Source: Reticulascus tulasneorum (taxonomy: Eukaryota > Ascomycota > Sordariomycetes > Glomerellales > Reticulascaceae). From it: a DNA stretch of 64,000 nt. The stretch covers positions 2,294,001 through 2,358,000 of the forward strand of contig LSAX01000003.1 of assembly GCA_001557505.1 (NCBI GenBank), given 5' to 3'. The notes below the pieces were generated by a model. The model saw only the letters and a list, made by a program, of their open reading frames with translations. It did not search any database and had not been told where the DNA came from. Made by a program: the position numbers and the translations under genes. This document shows, one piece after another, positions 22,746 through 33,578 of this stretch; positions within the stretch are counted from its first letter, which is position 1; each line of letters opens with the position of its first letter.

Positions 22746-25700
22746 TCATTTTAACCCAAAACCTTCACTCTCGTAAACCGCAGTCCAGAGCATATGCTCC
22801 AGCCTTTCCTGTGAGCCATAACGCCATAAAGCCAATACATTGAAGCATGTCCGCGCAATCGGGTATCTTCCAATGTCGTCGCCAAGACAAGAGATTTTCA
22901 TAGGAAGAACGGTAGCGCCCATAGCAGGGATCCTGTCGCTGCCCGTAATGAAGAGGAGAAGTTTGCGTTGGTCAAGAGGAGTTGCTGCTTGGAAAGTTTC
23001 CCAAAACCAGTCGATGACAGGCTCTGATCCGTCTGGCTCTTTTGTACCCCAATTATCATACTCGGCCACAGCTCTGAGAGAGGCTATGTCAAGAGCCTCG
23101 TCAGAGCCACGGACAAGAAGTTCAATCTCTTCAGGCCGGAAGAGTGACAGCGCATTTCCTCCGCAAACAGTGTAGAAACCCCTCTTGAAAGGCTCGAATT
23201 GCCGAGTAACAGCGGCGTCGAGGAGATGTCTGACGTAGAGGTCGACGTAGTCCTTTCTGTTAGAATTGGTCACCGGTATCCTCTCGCCCCCCGGACACAG
23301 CGGCACCTGAACAACCGTGCCGTACTTCTCCGTGTCGATGACGAAATCCAGAGAAAATGTAGCCTCAACATCGCCGTCATATTCAAGAAGCTGACGCAAG
23401 CCTCTCGCGAGGCTCGGGCGGTATTCTGACAAATCTTCCAGAGTGTAGTTCATGGTCGGACGCGGATGTGCTGACGACCCCGACGTGATACTCGGGGCAG
23501 CAGCCAGCAGTTTGCGAAAGGCAAACGGCGGTAATGCCACGTCCAGGATCGTCGAATTATATATTGCGAGGCCCATAACAACCCCAACAAGAAAGAATTG
23601 ATCTGAAGTCTCAAAAGAATGAGGATTAAAATAGCAGAAAAGCGATTCTTCGTCGTAGATGAACATTCCTAGCAGCGGTTAGACATGAAAACTTCAGCTC
23701 GGATTGGCCTACTTACCATGGTCTGGATTGAACACCTCACGGACGAGGAGCAGGAACCACTCCTTTCGGAGTCCTCCAGCATCGATGCCTTCCTCGCCTC
23801 TGAATATTATGCGTAGCCCCTTTTTGATATCTTCACTGCCGCTTCCAATGACTTCACTTACAGCCTTTAGACTGTCGTCGACTAGACAATCCCGCCGCAC
23901 ATCGAGCACAAGAAATTGTGTAACGTTCTTGTGAGTCATGATGCTATCGAAGAATGCATCTCTCGCTTTTGTCATCATTTGCCGCCGAGCATCGTATTCC
24001 AGTATTTGAGTTTTAGCCCAAATACTAAGGAGGAAGGGGTATTGGCAGAAAGCAAACCTCCCCCTTTTGGTTTCCCAGGTCTCAAAGTCCGCGACTAGAT
24101 CAGCGTAATCTATCAATGAGTTGTAGAAGTCACTTGTTGGCAAGATTTGACCATGAACCTGCACTCCTTCTCGTAGTACAAGGCTTCCATCCCCCATTGT
24201 TGCTGCCTCTCCGCGTTTGACATTCGGAGCGTTGTTCGCAGCAAATATCAAGGCCATTACACGGGCAGCTGCACGGATCTGCCAGTCTTCAGTGTAGATC
24301 ATCTTCTTTGGCTTTTCTTTCGGCCGCCTCGCTGAGTTAGGTGTCCCTACAGCTGCGTGAAGCAAGGCCGCAGACCGTCCCGCTGCCATATTAGGTATTA
24401 ATCCGTCCGTAACATCCACTTTAATTTCGCGTTTCTTCTCAGTCTGCCGGATAAGTCGGTAGGTCAGGAAGCCAGCAACAAGATCCTTTGTTTTCACAAA
24501 TCTGGCTTCAGTGTACCTCGCGAACCATGCAATCAAGTGGTTGTGACAATCATTTGATGAATTGGAAATGAGTCCTAGAATGCGTTTTATAAGCCCCGAA
24601 TGTTGTCCAGAAAGAGGTCCAGACTTTGGAGCTGCTCGGTCACGAGTTGAGGTGGTCTCGTTTCTGGCATCTAGTTGCAATTTCCCCTGAAAGAATTGGG
24701 AGTCCGCATGCAAAAGAGGATTGTCCAAGGCAATAAGCAGAAACCGTAGGTCATCCGCATCAACAAGTGGTCGTCCTGGACGCTTTAAAAGCATCTCTGT
24801 GGACTTCAATAAAACTCGCTGCGTATGGTCCTGTGCCGCAAGCAGCTGTAACTCCAAAGCTTGCAGTTGGCCGTCCGAGAGTGGCTCGAAAAAGTCTTGC
24901 TTGCATATCTCGTCGTAAATAGGTGCCCAATGCTCCGCAACATTGACAACGGCAGCATACCAGGCCGACAGTTCGGTCCAATCCATCTGCGGGGACCGGT
25001 GTGATACAAACGAGCGTGCGTCCTCTGTCCGATGGGAAGATGACCTTGCCGGTCGGGCTTCTTCCTGGCCTCCTGTCCACCAAGAGCCGTTCTCCGCAAA
25101 ATCGCCTAGCAATAGGAGTTTCGGATCCAAATCACAGATTGGAGATTCCGTCTGCTTCGAATCTTGTCTTGGCATCACGGGACGTCGCCTTGTAGAATCA
25201 CTACCTGATCGCACGGTAGATGCCGAGCGATCGCTGAGAAAGGAGCTGTTGACGCAGTGGAAAGAACTGAAGCAAGAAATAATGTAGTCTTCCAGAGGCT
25301 TGAAAATTCTCTTCGCGTCAGCATCAAAACTGATTGACTTTTCTTGATTCCGTGCACCACCTGCCTCGCTTGCGAGGTGACGAGATGAAGGTCGATCCGG
25401 ATATGAAGAGGAGTACGACCTTGCTGTTGATGCACCCTGAGGTGGACTTAGGTGCAGTGTTGGCTCCTCGTCGAAGACATAGCTGGGAGAATATGTCGCG
25501 AACGCCTCGCTGGTACCTTCTCGTCTGCGGCTGAACATGTTCTGTGCTGATGTGTCCTTAAGACCAGCCCCCTGCCCTGTGGAACGTACTGGCATGGTCA
25601 TGTCCCTGGAAGCTTGTTGAGGTTCTGGCACCGGGTCTAAAGATTCCTCAATGGCTTTGGTAAGATATGTCCGTATGCAGTCGCGGATCAACTTCTTGGT

Positions 25701-26312
25701 GTGCTCGACAGATATAGGAATAACCTGAGAATGATCCACCTGGCGTATTGTTCGCTGCTGCGGTGAATTTGAACTCTGGGCTGGGCCCCGAAGCCATCTG
25801 GAGCCCGATTCCGGTTTGTTATCTTGATACTCTTGTTGGAGGTCGTTGATCGTTAGGCATATGGTACATTTAAAGACCCTCAGGTCTTTAGGCCACCGTA
25901 CGAGGGAGCCACAGGTCATGCAATTCCCAGTTGCAAAGTCCCTACTCCCGCCATTCGTGGCTCCCCTCCTATGGGTCTTCCCTTGCTGCCTTGACATTGT
26001 GCCCTCATTGTCTGTATCGTCAGAATCTTCAAACCCGCCGTCGGGGTTCGGCTTCTTCTTCTTGCTCGAGAACAGGGACGGGAAGGGATGGCTCATAGAA
26101 CGCGAGTGCTGCGGCCGGCGTGGTGGTCGGGACGGGTGTATATCGGAGTCGGAAGAGCTTGAGTCGGCTTGGATCTGAGAATTATCCAAAATCGCAAAGT
26201 CGTTCAGCCGTCGGAACTGGCCAGGCGGGGCATTTAGTGAGGTGTTGTGTAGTCGGGAGACCAGGTCGTTGGATGGTTGAGGGCGACCATGTCGATGGGC
26301 CCCTGGAGCCAT
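22746..26312 (-). CDS. HUL4: HECT-type E3 ubiquitin ligase, Hul4-like
   Basis: HECT ligases accept ubiquitin on a cysteine and pass it to substrates. Exons 26312-23717 and 23668-22746 (48-bp intron, GTAAGT/CTAG) encode 1172 residues. The N-terminal half is disordered and Ser/Arg-rich, with a small zinc-binding-like CMTCG...CTIC pair resembling that of Hul4 proteins. The C-terminal HECT domain begins near GLRIIFRGEEGIDAGGLRKE and ends with the catalytic cysteine in ARTCFNVLALWRYGS near residue 1140. The splice joins NPDHG to MFIYDEESLFCYFNP, a canonical HECT stretch. The intact catalytic core indicates an active ligase. The Hul4 assignment rests on overall architecture and is less certain than the HECT call. 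Confidence 0.92.
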
Positions 26313-27546
26313 GTCCGCAGATCAAGGGCAGTCGAATGCTCGCGTTCGCTGCAGTTATTGCAGGAGCATTGGAGCAACTTCCATGTAGCACGAGTTTGGC
26401 GAGGGGCAGGCAAGACCGCGGGAAGCGCCGTGAGATAGTCCACGCTGAAGGTCAATAACAGAGCATAGAGACGGCAATCGATACGGAGTGTGACGAAGCT
26501 CAAGACACGGAGACAGCTGGGTGCAGAGAACTGCCAGCGTAATTCGGCCCACCCTATGTGGATTATTGGTCGGTAGGGCACTTTGGCTCAAAAATAGAAA
26601 GGATAGCCTTCTCTCACACGAGCCGTTACACTGCATCGGTGCTTTGAAGGTTGCCTGCCCGAAACAAAGGGTAATCTCGTATTCGACCTGGCACTTGCCC
26701 AGGCAGCGAATCACAGCGATGCCAACGTTGAGCTGAGATCCCAGCGAGGTTGCTTACTGTGCATCGTTGGTGGGAGGCGGGTCCCTTGCATGATCTGCTT
26801 GCGGTCTACGATAATCAGAGATCTCCCAGCAGCATCAGGATCCAACATGATCGAAATGATGTTGTAATGGTCAAGAAACAACCCTAGACCCTGTTTCCGA
26901 TTAACAAGTTCAACCCCAGTATCTTTAAGTGAGATAAGGCAGTTGAGCTGACAGGGGGTCAGGGATCACCGTGCCGTGTGCCTTGGGACCTGGTTTTTTG
27001 CAGAGACAAGTGACCCTCTGTAGTATCTTGGAAGGCTCTAAATTACCTGCCAAGGCCCCCCACGTTTGCTGGGTTCAGCACCTAATTACCTACCTAAATA
27101 TAGTAGATCGCGGGGAGCATCCATGCTGATGTGTCAGGCCCTAAGACTCGCTATTGGCCCTGTAGCCACGATGCATCGTCCGGCCGGGCTTCCCAGTAGC
27201 CTAGCTAAAACAAAATGTACTCAAAGTGCAGTGAAGGAATATATCACCTTGGGATAAGTTAGTCGCAGAGCACCAGCAAGCTCGAGCGCATCTTGAGTGT
27301 CTGTTTTTTGGTAGGATTACCGCCCGTGGATAAAGTTGCAAAGACTTTAGGTTGCGGGCTTGGAAATTGTCTTGAGCACAGAAAACACGAACTATACGAA
27401 TAAATTACTTTTAATTTCTTCCTACCCACCAATTCATCCTTATAGCCTTTCCAAGCGCCTGCTGTCTTCATGTCTAAGCCGTTTGAATAAGCCAAGAAGA
27501 TATGTATACTTGTAATTCCAATACTGGATTTAACACTGGGTTGCGC
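26313..27546. other. Intergenic region upstream of the HUL4-like gene
   Basis: No gene is supported. A TACCTACCTA tract lies at about 27089-27098. Short frames on both strands have no recognisable domain. Confidence 0.5.
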
Positions 27547-29117
27547 TTACACGCCAGTCGCATCATCAAAAACAATAGTTGCCTTGATGGCGCTCTTGTC
27601 CTTGATGCTCTGGAGAGCCTCGCCGAACTGTTCGAGCCTGAAAACCTTGTTGACAATACCCTTAGTCTTGACCTTGCCCGAGTCTAGGTAGTCGATTGTG
27701 GCAGCTTGTATGTGTGTTAGCTATCTTGAAGCCAGATTGCTGGTGGTGGGTGGAGCTTACGGAACATGTAAGTCTCGGAGAAAGATCCGAGGATTGTGAT
27801 TTCGTCACCGAAGATCTTGGCCGGTGGCCATGAAACCCTTGCAGCTTTGGAGTAGACGCTAAATAAGTTGTGTGAGCAAGAAATGTCTTCGTTCCATATC
27901 AGATTACCTACCCGTAAACAACGAGTTTACCACCACGTCGGACATAGTGGATAGCATCTTCCAAAATCTTGGTTGAGCCAGTTGCTTCAACGACAACATC
28001 GAAGCCGTAGGGGTTGTCCTTCTTGAGTTCGGCAAACTGTACTTCTGGGTCGGATCGGGAAAGTTCCACGTAGTTGTCGGCGGCGTCAAGACTCTTCGCA
28101 AGCTCCATTTTTAGGCCTTCGGGCGCCGCAATGGTAACCTGGCAGCCACCGTTGTGTCGGAGCAGCTGAGCGAGCATCTGTACATAGTGAAATTGGTCAG
28201 AAACGCTAGGCCGCCTTTCTTGGGATTCAAGAACTACTCACAAGGCCAGTTGGGCCGGCACCGAACATGAGGACACTCGAACCCAAGCGTGGTCGGATCT
28301 TGTCCAATCCGTGGCAGGCGCAAGATGCTGGCTCCAGTAGAGTAGCATCGACATCATTGAGGTTGTGGATTTTAAAGACCTTTCCAGCAGGGTAGGCGCA
28401 ATACTCAGCAAAGCCACCGTTCATGGTAACGCCATGGGCTTCGAACTTGGAGGTTATTAGCACACCACACTAACAAACAAGCTGCAAGCAACCCACATTC
28501 TCGCAGAGGAGGAGCTCGCCCCGGCGACAGTAGAAGCATTCACCACATAGCTCGCTGTTGTCGGCGGCAACTCGGTCGCCAATCTTGAAGCCTTTGACTT
28601 TCTACTCATTGGTATTAGTGTCTGCGCCCTTTCTTGTTATCTTGCATATGCATACCGGGCCAATGGCAGCAACAACACCAACAGTCTCGTGGCCAGGAAT
28701 CAACGGGAACTTGGCAATGAACTCTCCCTCATGGATGTGCTGGTGGACCGTGTTAGCTTGCATGCCCGAGAGTAGGCATGTTCGTAAGTAGTATGTAGTA
28801 CCAAGTCTGTGACGTCGTCTTAGCGCATTGCCCAGCTTAAGGTACTGGGGGAAGAGAATCGTACCAGTTCCGCAGACACCGCAAGCTCGTACTTTCACGA
28901 GGACGTCATTCTCTCGCATCTCTGGCAGTGGGACAGTGACAATTGACCAGTCCTCTGGCTTCTCATATCTGCGGATGAGGGGTTAGCTTATCGCCGCAAC
29001 CATGGAGGGGTAGATAAGTAGTCAATGGATCATTGACAGGAGTAGCAAAGCTCGCAAGAACGCGACGCTATGGATCACTGACCTCAACGCCTTCATTTCC
29101 TTAGGAAGATTTGCCAT
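27547..29117 (-). CDS. Zinc-dependent polyol dehydrogenase, D-arabinitol dehydrogenase-like
   Basis: This is a medium-chain dehydrogenase (GroES-like plus Rossmann fold) of the fungal D-arabinitol/sorbitol dehydrogenase type, probably oxidising polyols with NAD(P). Nine exons are read: 29117-29083, 28968-28865, 28806-28802, 28739-28656, 28601-28497, 28445-28242, 28177-27912, 27858-27761 and 27704-27547. They give 352 residues, typical for the family. The catalytic zinc ligands are in CGVCGTDLHIHEGEF and PGHETVGVV. The structural-zinc cysteines are in [17 protein letters not shown]. The nucleotide fold carries FGAGPTG. Exon 3 is only 5 nt (ACTTG). Without it the reading frame breaks, and with it the conserved CGTDLH is restored. 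The exact substrate cannot be fixed from the sequence. Confidence 0.9.
28802..28806 (-). other. 5-nt microexon (ACTTG) of the polyol dehydrogenase gene
   Basis: On the minus strand ACTTG is preceded by GCGCTAAGACGACGTCACAG and followed by donor GTACTA. The flanking introns are 58 bp (28864-28807) and 62 bp (28801-28740), the latter ending GCTAACACGGTCCACCAG. It supplies the last two bases of the Asp codon and the Leu codon in CGTDLHIHEG and is needed for frame. Confidence 0.85.
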
Positions 29118-30659
29118 TTTGAATGAGGATGGGGGGTTTCAAGAGCTGGTGAATTGGGGAGCAGTGCCAAGGTTCAAGCCGGCAGTCAATTGAAGATTCT
29201 GGAGTATAGGCGGGATTTGGAGGATTGATAAGGAAGAGTTACAGAGCAGCAAGATGTCAACACAGCTCGGAGGGTCTCGAGATCGAAAAAGATGGCACCT
29301 GAAGCTTATATACAAATGCAGGAGAATTTAGCGATATTTCAAGCGTGCAAAGAGGGGCACTACGTAGCTACCTGTGGTAAGGTATAATATCATGATGAAG
29401 CATGGGATGGTGTGTAAGTGGCAGAGGAGAGCAAAGAAAGTGGACTCGTGCCCCGCCAAAAGTTCAAAACTCGCAGCAAACCTGTCGTCATCTTGCAGCT
29501 TGTTGCACTTCCACTTCTCGCTCCCGAGTCAAAATTTGGGAACCCGCAGGTGCGAGCTGTGAGCCAAGGCCGCAGCCGTGCACTTCCAAGCGGTTCTAAG
29601 AGATATCAAGCCATTAAGAAGAGAGAGCTGGCCCAACCATCTATCCAAATACTGGAGCTTATCTTGCAGTCTGTTCAACAGGAAAGCCGCCAGACTCTTG
29701 GAGAAAGCTCACCAAACTAGGTAGTCCACTACGTATTTTTCATTACACTCCAACTGCTCATTGGCTCTATCCCCGGCTATCCCGGTTTCGGTGGTATCTC
29801 CCATAATCACCCACGATGAATAAGTGCCATGCAATGTGACTGAATTAGTCGGCCGGCAACCGGTCCTTTTGAGTTTCATACTTTGGATCGAAGCAAAGTG
29901 CCCTGAATAAAGCCCCTTACCCTGAATGTGTGGGAAGCATCCCGAATGTCACTAGAGTGGTTACTTGAAAGGAAGCTTCGCTTTTCGAGACGCCCACATC
30001 CCTGTAGCATGTGTTGATGAGAATCATTAAAAACTTATCAAGTATTCAACATGCAAAGCCCTACAACCGAGAAATGCAAGAATTTGAGTCCACATACAGC
30101 CAGGACAGCGCAGCGATTGGTCCAAACAAACATATGAGTTTAGACGAATATCACGCATGGAGTCTGTAGGCAAGCAGCATTGGGTTACCACTTCTACCGA
30201 GCTGTCACTTGGCGATTGTACTGTCGACGGTGCTCTCGATTATCTGTCCCGTCACTGAGGTCTAGGGTCAGGGTACTCGAAGAAAGACCTCCATATCCTG
30301 CGGAAACTTTGCAAACAACCATGTTTTCGAGAGAGCTCCAGCTTAGCTAGGACCTGTCAGGGAAACTGCTTTGCAAATGCAGACAGAGCCGTGTAATATC
30401 CCTGGCGTGGCAATTTCTATTATCACGGTAACGCATGCAGCTGCTGTCACAGGTTTGGTCAAGTGTTTGAGTTAACGGCAAATCATGTCCTTTGATGCAA
30501 ACGATTTCCGAGGATCTAACCTCCAAACTCCTACGATGTTTCCCCCGTAGTCTGTGACGTGAGCAGACGCGCAACTATCCCGGCCCTCCGGTTTTAAGAG
30601 TACAGGCCGCTGCCCTTTGCCATGCGTCTCGAGAGTAAAAGCCGATAGGAAACGATCCC
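29118..30659. other. Intergenic region
   Basis: About 1.5 kb lies between the start of the polyol dehydrogenase gene and the end of the eS10 gene. Overlapping 60-100 codon frames at 29374-29720 are not supported as genes, and nothing else is recognised. Confidence 0.5.
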
Positions 30660-31296
30660 TTACGACGAGGGAGGAGGAGGAGCTCCGCGACCACGGCCAA
30701 AACCTCCACGGCTGTGTATTTTGTTAGCGATTTTTCATCGACGTGTGGTGCGAGACAATCCTCACAATTGTGGTTCGAATCCACCAGGTGCAGCACCGCC
30801 CTCCTTGCCCTCACCACCAGCATCCCGTCTTCGGTAACCTCCCTCACGATCGCCTCGATCGCCGCGGTCGCCACGGTCGCCACGACCACGGCCGAATGGT
30901 CTGCGCTCCCGCTCGCCCTCACCCATCATGCCTCGTGGTGGGGCGTGTGATCGTTGTTGCTTAATGTGGGTAGCAGGGACAATTTCGGCGGGGAGGTGAA
31001 GCCATTCTCGAAGATAGTCCAGACCCTCGGGGGTCAGGGTGTAGTAGTAGTATTGCCACGAGAACTGAGTCTTGACGTAGCCTCGAGAGTTGAGTGACTG
31101 GCAGGCCTTGACAACGAAGAGGTTCTTGGTGTCGATGTCGGGATGCTTTGGGAGGTTGAAGTCCTTCTTCGCTACGAGGACACCTTCTCGGAAGAGGTAC
31201 TAGTGGAAAAGTGAGCAATTGTCACCAGCGCAATTTTGACGGCGTCAATAGACTAACCTCGTGGATCTTCTTGCGATCGGCCTTGGGAATCAACAT
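30660..31296 (-). CDS. RPS10: Cytosolic small-subunit ribosomal protein eS10 (S10)
   Basis: This is a structural protein of the 40S subunit head. Exons 31296-31258, 31199-30766 and 30711-30660 encode 174 residues. The start [20 protein letters not shown], the core [20 protein letters not shown] and [20 protein letters not shown] are diagnostic. The C-terminus is an Arg/Gly-rich tail ([12 protein letters not shown]) with a short poly-Pro end. The introns (58 and 54 bp) have GTTAGT/CTAG and GTGAGG/ACAG ends. The first intron lies immediately after codon 13, a common position for ribosomal protein genes. It is divergent from the Sde2 gene, 324 bp away. Confidence 0.96.
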
Positions 31297-31620
31297 CGTG
31301 GCGGTTGCTGCTCGTGTCGATGTTGAGGTGGATGATTCGTGAGGCTCGGAGGATCTCAGAAATGGGATAACTTTTGTGTGGGCAAAAACCCTACAAGAAA
31401 TTCGGCCTAGCGAAGTGGGGTGGCTTGAGGGAAGCTAAGTGTGGCGTTGTCAATTCATCACGTGAGGATAAGATAATCCACCGCAGTGGCGGTGCTTACT
31501 TCGTGATTCTTCTCGACGCCACCAGCGAGTACTTTAAAGTCGAGTCAACATCCCTCCACAACCTCACGTTCACCATCGAGCCCAAACCCACAAGAATAGC
31601 AGCCTAAACATTGCCGCAAG
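31297..31620. promoter_or_regulatory. Shared divergent promoter region of eS10 and Sde2 genes
   Basis: The 324 bp between the two start codons must hold the promoters of both genes. No specific element was identified with confidence. Confidence 0.6.
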
Positions 31621-32472
31621 ATGGCACCCAAAAATATCAATGTTTTCGTCACCAGCTTCGCTGGTCTTGGCCTGCCCCCGACATTGGTTCTACCTGTGCC
31701 ATCTTCAACCACTCTATCCGAGATACGGGAAATGCTAGATGAGCGGCTTCCTGCAACGAATAACAGAGTTATCCTGACCACAGTTTCGAATAAAGAGCTG
31801 CCCGCATCCTCTACAAGGCCCGTCTCTGATTTACTCTCATCTTTGGAGGATGACTTTGTCTCTCTCCGACTCTCCGTGCCACTATGTGGTGGCAAAGGTG
31901 GCTTTGGTTCACAACTCCGAGCCGCCGGTGGGCGCATGTCGTCTAAGAAGAAGCGGAATCAAGGAGATGCAAACAGCTCGAGCCGTAATCTCGATGGCCG
32001 TCGGCTGCGGACGGTGAACGAAGCAAAGGCCCTGGCGGAGTATCTCGCTATCAAGCCTGATATGGAACAAAAAGAAAAAGAGAAAAGGAGGGAAAGGTGG
32101 GAACAGATTGTCGAGATGACGGAAAAAAGAGAGGAAGAGATCAAGAATGGCGGCAAGGGCCGACTCGACGGCAAGTGGGTGGAGGCAAAGGAAGAGTCGA
32201 ATGAGAGGACTCGAGAGGCCGTCCTTGCTGCAATGAAGGCGGGCTTGTACAAAGATAACCTTCTCGGCACCTCGCAGGGGTCTACTTCGTCGAACAACAC
32301 CGATAACGTATCTGGCGATGAGGTAGCGCAACCGGAAGAGAGCAGTTCAAAGGAATCCACCCCTCCATCTGACCATGGTAAGGCGCCGGAGAAGCCTAGG
32401 GCGTTCTTCGGCTTTGACGAGGACGACGAATTCATGAGTTCAGATGAAGATGATGAAGGTCAAAATAAATAG
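31621..32472 (+). CDS. SDE2: Sde2: ubiquitin-fold precursor, splicing and telomere-silencing factor
   Basis: Sde2 is made as a ubiquitin-like precursor. Deubiquitinases cut it after a Gly-Gly so that the C-terminal part, starting with Lys, enters the spliceosome and promotes excision of selected introns in fission yeast. It also acts in heterochromatin silencing and genome stability. The gene is a single exon of 283 residues. Residues 1-91 form the ubiquitin-like part, and the processing site [18 protein letters not shown] places the cut after Gly91, before Lys92. A basic, helical, Lys/Glu-rich middle ([12 protein letters not shown]) and an acidic C-terminus ([17 protein letters not shown]) follow. 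The identification is secure from the processing signature and layout. Confidence 0.95.
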   Translation: MAPKNINVFVTSFAGLGLPPTLVLPVPSSTTLSEIREMLDERLPATNNRVILTTVSNKELPASSTRPVSDLLSSLEDDFVSLRLSVPLCGGKGGFGSQLRAAGGRMSSKKKRNQGDANSSSRNLDGRRLRTVNEAKALAEYLAIKPDMEQKEKEKRRERWEQIVEMTEKREEEIKNGGKGRLDGKWVEAKEESNERTREAVLAAMKAGLYKDNLLGTSQGSTSSNNTDNVSGDEVAQPEESSSKESTPPSDHGKAPEKPRAFFGFDEDDEFMSSDEDDEGQNK

Positions 32473-32763
32473 AAACCTGCATCAAGCAGCGTAGTGACGC
32501 CTTGAGATTTGGATTGCTTTAGGGATCAGCATAGCATGGTAGTTCTGGTGTTTGAAGTCGGGAATGAAATTACACTGAGTTTGTGGGAGATACTTCCCTT
32601 GAATCTGAGACATGTACGTCTCGAGATATCACACTATGCACTTCTCGAAAATTCGCAGCTACCCGCTCATGCTCAAACCTGGATGATCTATTGAATCTTC
32701 ATTGTTGTAGGAATAAATACAGTTGCCCGACTCGTCTCTCTAAGCCTGTCCATCCAGAATAGC

Positions 32764-33302
32764 TTATGCATCCAACTTGACCGGGAAGTTTCCAGCCTCT
32801 GTGTAGCGTTAGCATGAGCCAATGAGTTGGATACTCTGTTCTAGGGTACCTCGTTGCTCGTCCCACCGAGTGTACCAGCCGGAGGGGCAAAGAGATCGGT
32901 ATGCGAGCCAGAACTAGAGACAATCAGCTACTTATAGCTCCGCTTGCCATTAGATAATCCATACCTGGCGGCATGGAGCAAAGTCCTCGCCCTTTGCAAT
33001 GATGCACTTGTGGTAATCAACGTAGTTTTGCCAGCAGTGTTTCGTCTGGTTCATGTTCGGAAAGCGGGCATCGGTGCCTATTGGAGCTACTGTTAGATAT
33101 GCCATATCACCTATGCCTCCATTACGGGATTCACTCGACGAATGTGCGAAAGCCAATGGAGAGAGCGGGGGTTCATACCAGCTAAAGAGCATCAGTTAGC
33201 TTCAGAAGATCACGCCATGTTGGAGAGGTAATTATCCGACTTACCTGTCACGAACTTGAAGGGCTTGGTGACCAGTTCCTGGGAATCATCGCCGTCCGAC
33301 AT
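32764..33302 (-). CDS. COX12: Cytochrome c oxidase subunit VIb
   Basis: This is a small subunit on the intermembrane-space face of complex IV. Five exons are read: 33302-33245, 33181-33179, 33077-32965, 32913-32850 and 32798-32764, encoding 90 residues. The twin-cysteine fold is complete: [11 protein letters not shown] (C-x9-C) and [12 protein letters not shown] (C-x10-C), followed by [15 protein letters not shown]. The second exon is a 3-nt CTG flanked by introns of 63 and 101 bp with full splice signals. It gives [12 protein letters not shown], aligning without a gap to yeast TVGFDARFP. Skipping it would leave [11 protein letters not shown], one residue short. The gene shares a 276-bp promoter region with the NDUFA4-like gene. 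Confidence 0.93.
33179..33181 (-). other. Putative 3-nt microexon (CTG) of COX12
   Basis: On the minus strand CTG sits between acceptor GAAGCTAACTGATGCTCTTTAG and donor GTATGA. The preceding donor is the perfect GTAAGT, and the following acceptor is preceded by TCTAAC. It inserts one residue at a position that is occupied in yeast Cox12. Confidence 0.7.
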
Positions 33303-33578
33303 CTTGGATTAATTGTGAGTGGAATTGACTTGGTAGAGAGTGTCTTTCGTCCGAGTTGTGAGGGAGTCGTGCAGTTGATGTATTACTGAGTGCAAACGGA
33401 TGTTGTCGGTTAGAATGAGTCGTGATGGAGCCACTTTAATGCCTCAGGCGCCGAGTTGTGGGTCTGAGCTCCAACTGCACATCAGCCCAGAGGCAACCTC
33501 CCAAACACCTTTCCAAGGTCGATATTGCACCCAATTCATCTCCCTCTGAGAACCATATCGCTATACGCAACATCCAAA
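33303..33578. promoter_or_regulatory. Shared divergent promoter of COX12 and the NDUFA4-like gene
   Basis: The 276 bp between two head-to-head respiratory-chain genes suggest coordinated transcription. No specific element is assigned. Confidence 0.6.

Noticed and set aside
30765..30785. GGTTCGAATCC resembling a tRNA B box
   Set aside because: It is the reverse complement of codons for GGFEPQ at an exon end of the eS10 gene. No A box or cloverleaf pairing surrounds it.
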